Shown one piece after another: positions 60,019 through 64,000 of a DNA stretch of 64,000 nucleotides. A model generated the notes under the pieces. It saw only the letters and a list, made by a program, of their open reading frames with translations. It had not been told where the DNA came from and searched no databases. A program made the translations under genes and the position numbers. Every line of letters begins with the position of its first letter. Within the stretch, counting starts at the first letter, position 1. Origin of the DNA: Drosophila miranda (taxonomy: Eukaryota; Arthropoda; Insecta; Diptera; Drosophilidae); assembly GCF_003369915.1 (NCBI RefSeq), contig NC_046674.1:15996001-16060000 (forward strand). The letters are read 5' to 3'.

Positions 60019-60906
60019 GAGAAAGTGCAACAAGCGTGAGTAAGAGCGAGAGCGACCGTTAGATACGACCATGTGTGCGTGCTTCGATTTTGCAATAATT
60101 TCATTTTCATTTCAAATTGGAATTTCTATTTGGAAATCTCTGGGGAGGCACACACTGACTGAGAAGAGAGAGATGCAGATACAGCGGAGATCTAAAAATA
60201 GGATTCTACGATGGAGCTGCATTTTCCAATCTGATCCTATTATTTTACTATTTATGTCACCATAACAGTTATTGTTCGATTCCAGGTTTTAGTTAGTTTT
60301 GTTTTGCGGCCTGCCTTTAAATCCCTGTCTAGACCATTTTTCCACGTAAATGCGCAATAAGTTTTATGTTGTCTGTCTGTCATCTCACCCCCAACCAACT
60401 TCCCATTTACTCTCCTTTCACATGAGAGAAAGCTTTTGCCGAAAAAAAAGCTTTTGAGGGTTGAATTTTGGCACGATTTCTTTGTGACAGACACTTAATC
60501 ATTTGTTGTCGTAGGTCAAAGTACGAGTCAGGGGATGTAATTGCGTCAGCGAAGCAAATCAGATACAGAAACACCCATACACATACACATACATACATAT
60601 GTATGTCTATGGAAGATTGAAGCCACATGCACATGTACATATGTATGTATGTACATATGTATATATTTTTGTACATTTAAGCAAGACGAAGCTGTCCCTC
60701 AAAGAAGCTTTTAATCTGTTGCTCCTACTGTATTTTTCCTATTGCACCTTTGTGGTTTTTTTTACTAACTTTTCTTAAAACCTACCAAATGCTACTCTTT
60801 TTCACTTAAAAGTGCAGCAGAAAGTGCAAGTAAAGAGAGAGATGTCTTCTGCAGCCGCTGCTGCTCTCCCAGATGCAGTTTCTCTCTTTGTCTCTTGCTC
60901 TCTTGT

Positions 60907-60945
60907 TGCTGCGCTGCTGCTGCTTCTGCTGCTGCTGCTGCTGCA
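60907..60945 (+). repeat. (CTG)n repeat
   Basis: Interrupted CTG triplets in non-coding DNA. Confidence 0.9.
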
Positions 60946-61461
60946 GTTAAAAGAGCTTTAGCAAAGAGAGTGCGAAAAATTATTGGAATTGCACAAAGAA
61001 AAGTGAATCGAGAGAGAGCGAACGGGAGAGAGAGAGAGAGAGTGATGTGTAGTGGTGAAGACAAGCTGTGAGGGAGGAGTGTAAGTGTACCAGCTCTGCT
61101 CTGCTATTGCGATTGTGTAAGTTTTACATGGCACAGACACACACAGGCATTCCTCTGCCAAAATAAAGACAAAAACTTGTTTTATTTTCTGCTATTTATT
61201 CTTGCATTCTGATTAAGCAGAGGGTGGGGTGTGTACACTATTAAGGGGGCTGAGAAGTGAGCCAACCCCTAGCCAAACGTAATTAAAGCAGTTCTTCCCA
61301 TCTTTGCTGTGCTGCTTCCGCTGCCGCTGCGCTGCTCTTCTGCTGCTGATGCAGTTATCAAAGCTCTCTGGCTGAAGCAGAAACTGCGCTGCTGCTGCAC
61401 TCGTGTGCGTGTGTGTGACTGACCTATCTCAATGCAATGCTGCTTGTCCGCTGCTTCTGTT

Positions 61462-61512
61462 ACACACACACACACACACACAGAGTAACATTTACGCCAG
61501 ACGGTGAAGCCT

Positions 61513-61547
<35 letters not shown>

Positions 61548-61548
61548 T
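61462..61548 (+). repeat. (AC)n and (GA)n microsatellites
   Basis: AC run at 61462-61482 and GA run with GAGAAAGAGAGAGA at 61516-61548. Confidence 0.9.
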
Positions 61549-62294
61549 GACCAGACAGTTGGGCTCGTACATCTTTTATTTTTTGTAGTTTTTGTTGCTG
61601 CCACCCACCCCTGCCACTCTGCCCCTGCAAAGATTTGCATTTTACATTCATTGTACACTTTGCCTTTACGTTACTTACCCCCCCCCTATTAAATAGCCTT
61701 TACTTGTTGCACCCGCCCTCCCGTTGTTGTTGGTATTTTTGTAATTTTAATGCTCGTTTCATTTTTTTAACACGAGTAAACTTGTTTTCTGCTGCTGCTG
61801 CAGTTGTTGTAATTGTTGCTAATCGTTTTTGCTGTAATTTTTATGACCCAACTTAGCGAACGCATATCGATCGCCTTAGACAGAGATAGATAGATAAATA
61901 GATGGCTTGACTGCTCAAAAGAGAGAGAGGAATAGTCTCTGACGTCAATTTGAAGACGATTTTTACTTCTGTTCTGAAATTCTTAACAGTGAGTATCTAT
62001 CTATCATATCTATCAAGAGAAAGAAAGAGAGTCACGATAATAGAGATTGAGAGAAAATGGGAAGCAGCAGGCATAAGTATAAATGTACAGCGATTGAGCA
62101 GAGGATGCGGCAGCGGAAAGAAAACTGTTATATCGCTGTGTGACTTCCAGGCTTCCACAAAAAAAGAAGACTATGAAATTGTCCTTACCATTCCTTAGCA
62201 TAGAGCTGAATATAACCTTAAAATATACTTTTTATACTAGGTTTCCATACAAATAAAATTACTAATAGTTCTGCTAAAACTCTTATACTTTCAG

Positions 62295-62339
62295 TTACCA
62301 GCCCCAATACGGACAGCGACAACGCCCAAAAACTGACAA
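62295..62339 (+). CDS. Candidate 45-nt micro-exon
   Basis: Acceptor ACTTTCAG at 62287-62294 and donor GTAAGT at 62340 bracket a 45-nt, GC-richer segment in AT-rich DNA. In phase 1 it reads TSPNTDSDNAQKLT; a second open frame reads YQPQYGQRQRPKTD. The length is a multiple of three, so the exon could be skipped without frame change. The phase matches the candidate exon ending at 45776 (junction residue Val) and the donor at 57006. Host gene unknown. Confidence 0.45.
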
Positions 62340-64000
62340 GTAAGTAAATTGAAAAACAAGAAACACAAAGAAAGTCTCCCAGCCAAATTCTTTTTGGTCA
62401 AACAACTAATTTAAAATGTAACGCCTTAAAAAGACAGGCGCCAAAAGAGATAAACAAAAAAGTCCAGCCAGCAAGTGGAAATTTACAAAAGAAGAAATCG
62501 CAAAAAAATAAGATAAATAAAAAATTACAAACACGCACTCGTAGCAAATTATGCATGGGGTTTTTTTTATTTTTGTATGCTACTTAAACAATTGAAATAA
62601 TTTTTTTGGAGTGCTTATTGAAAAGACTGGAAAAAACAACAACAAAAAAACCCATAAAAAAAATGTTAAGTACTTTCATAAACAAATAATCATGAGTAAT
62701 GAGAATTATGAGCAGGAGACTTTGTATCTGTGTCTGTGTCTGTTTCTATGGGCTAGACGAGAGTATCTATGGCCAGAACTGTGGCCGTGTCTGTTTTCTT
62801 TCGGTTGAGGGAACCACTTGACACTTCGAGGAGGGAAGATACTTGAGATGGGAATCGAACTGCTGGAGGGGGGGTCTCTTCTCGATACTCATACTCTTAT
62901 TATGCAAATGAGCCAAACTTTTTGCGCATGACCGGGTTGAGGTTGAGGGGTATGTAATTGGTCGCTAATTGGAAAAATAAATGCAGAGTCTACAATGAAT
63001 TATGCCAAATTAGCCGCCATCCCCGAGCGAAACTTGAAAACGTGGAAAATCGGCAGATGACAGCGAGCCATTTATAAAAGCTATAACGGTACCATTCGGT
63101 TCAGAAAACCTCTTGTGCAGGTTAACGTTAACACCTCCCAGCCTTAGATGGTCGCTGCCAGTACAGAGCCAGGGCACAGGGTCCAATGGTCCAGAGCCTG
63201 GGCACGAAAAGCCGCTTAAATCAGCAGCTCAATCAATCAGACAGAAATTTCAGTTTAAATTAAGAATATTTTTCTTGTTTCTGAAACAAGGTTTCTTTTC
63301 TCCACAAAGCCAGCACAGTGGGTCAAAAGATAATGAAAACATAGTGTAAACTGAAGCAAAACAACAAAAATATGATACTTAGAAATATATATGCACTATA
63401 ATTACAACGTCTAACATTCTGTCGATACTTAAGACAGCATTGAAATAGGAATTATCTTTAATTCTGAAAGAATACCAATGGAGTTTAACAATAAATTCGA
63501 TTTCTGATTGGTTCATAAGGAAAATAAGTGTTTCTAAAAGACCTGGATTATTCGTTTATCCCTTTTCTATTTGTGGTTTGAGATTCATTCGGCATAATAT
63601 TTTTGTAAATTCAATTTTTCAAAGTTTTCACAAAGAATTCAAAACAATATCAGTACCTTCAGGTCATAATGGCCTTACAGATATTTTTATTTCATTATTT
63701 TCTTACATTCTTGTATTATTTAATAATTTCATTGGCAGTTAGAACTGGTCCCACTGCCAGCTCCGAATGACAAATGTAAACTGTTCTCTTTGGTAAAGCA
63801 GAAAGCAATCCGTTTCTCATTTATTCTGTATTTCTTAAGAGCAATATACATCCCATATATGTGCCCATATAGGTAGTATATTCAGGAGTGAAATACATTT
63901 GAACATCTCTTTTTTGTCGGCTGGAACGTTCCAGAGCGTCACGTCAGCGCCATGTACTGATCTTCACGCCAGATACTTGGTGGACGGGGAAGGGAGATAT
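62340..64000. other. Non-coding to the window edge
   Basis: Mostly AT-rich. Apart from the core-promoter-like sequence at 63073-63103 no feature was found. Confidence 0.5.
63073..63103 (+). promoter_or_regulatory. Possible TATA/initiator core promoter
   Basis: TATAAAAG at 63073-63080 and TTCAGA with its A at 63103 are 30 bases apart, the canonical spacing. The following transcript would hold only a 23-codon frame (ATG 63148). It may drive a non-coding or spliced RNA, or be fortuitous. Confidence 0.35.

Larger units (their letters stand above)
55166..62294. other. Non-coding, microsatellite-dense region
   Basis: No confident gene. CA, GA, CAG/CTG and longer tandem repeats are frequent, with stretches of ACATATGTATGT-type DNA (59560-59590, 60590-60665). 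Candidate leader exons with donors lie near 56.6-57.0 kb. Confidence 0.5.

Noticed and set aside
1..64000. tRNA, rRNA, CRISPR, bacterial operons or viral genes
   Set aside because: No cloverleaf A/B-box pair, rRNA block, spaced direct-repeat array or reverse-transcriptase/capsid-like frame was seen by eye; short RNAs such as microRNAs could be missed.

Overview
The window is insect nuclear DNA, almost certainly from a Drosophila species. Three genes are recognisable at sequence level: the MICOS subunit QIL1/Mic13, subunit 8 of respiratory complex III (UQCR-Q), and an insect Cys-loop chloride-channel-type receptor resembling D. melanogaster CG7589. Introns are short (55-76 nt) with GT..AG ends, promoters carry Drosophila motifs (DRE, Ohler motifs 1 and 6, TATA+Inr), and dinucleotide microsatellites are very dense. 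In D. melanogaster, as I recall, these genes lie on 3L around 74C (Muller element D). The microsatellite load and local repeats suggest the obscura group, where Muller D is the X-linked arm XR in the pseudoobscura lineage; the species is an inference.

Layout. 1-7.7 kb: no convincing coding sequence, probably upstream/5' intronic DNA of the next gene. 7.7-11.8 kb: one large exon encoding a 1360-residue multi-C2H2 zinc-finger protein, followed by about 2 kb of AT-rich 3' UTR. 14-26 kb: mostly non-coding, with a 218-residue membrane protein gene on the minus strand (18.5-19.2 kb) and a doubtful small two-exon gene at 16.2 kb. 26.9-28.4 kb: QIL1 (plus) convergent with a small minus-strand gene whose layout resembles a diverged QIL1 relative. 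31.4-35.0 kb: the seven-exon ligand-gated ion channel. 35.4-36.5 kb: tandem repeats abutting the UQCR-Q promoter; UQCR-Q at 37 kb; a piggyBac-like MITE; a 54-residue single-pass membrane microprotein at 37.9 kb. 39.4-40.1 kb: a coiled-coil protein gene (minus). 40-64 kb: largely intronic or intergenic, very rich in microsatellites. It contains isolated candidate exons of an unrecognised plus-strand gene (45.7 and 62.3 kb), probable 5' UTR donors (48.3, 56.7 kb) and a compact immune-type gene at 54.8 kb encoding an attacin-like secreted peptide, probably edin.

The genes are ordinary monocistronic units, not an operon. Two encode inner mitochondrial membrane proteins (QIL1, UQCR-Q), and both have copies of the same repeat family just upstream. 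I saw no rRNA, tRNA, CRISPR or virus-like gene. The most unusual features are the QIL1-like neighbour, the repeat family next to both mitochondrial promoters, three kinds of small terminal-inverted-repeat elements, and the orphan candidate exons.
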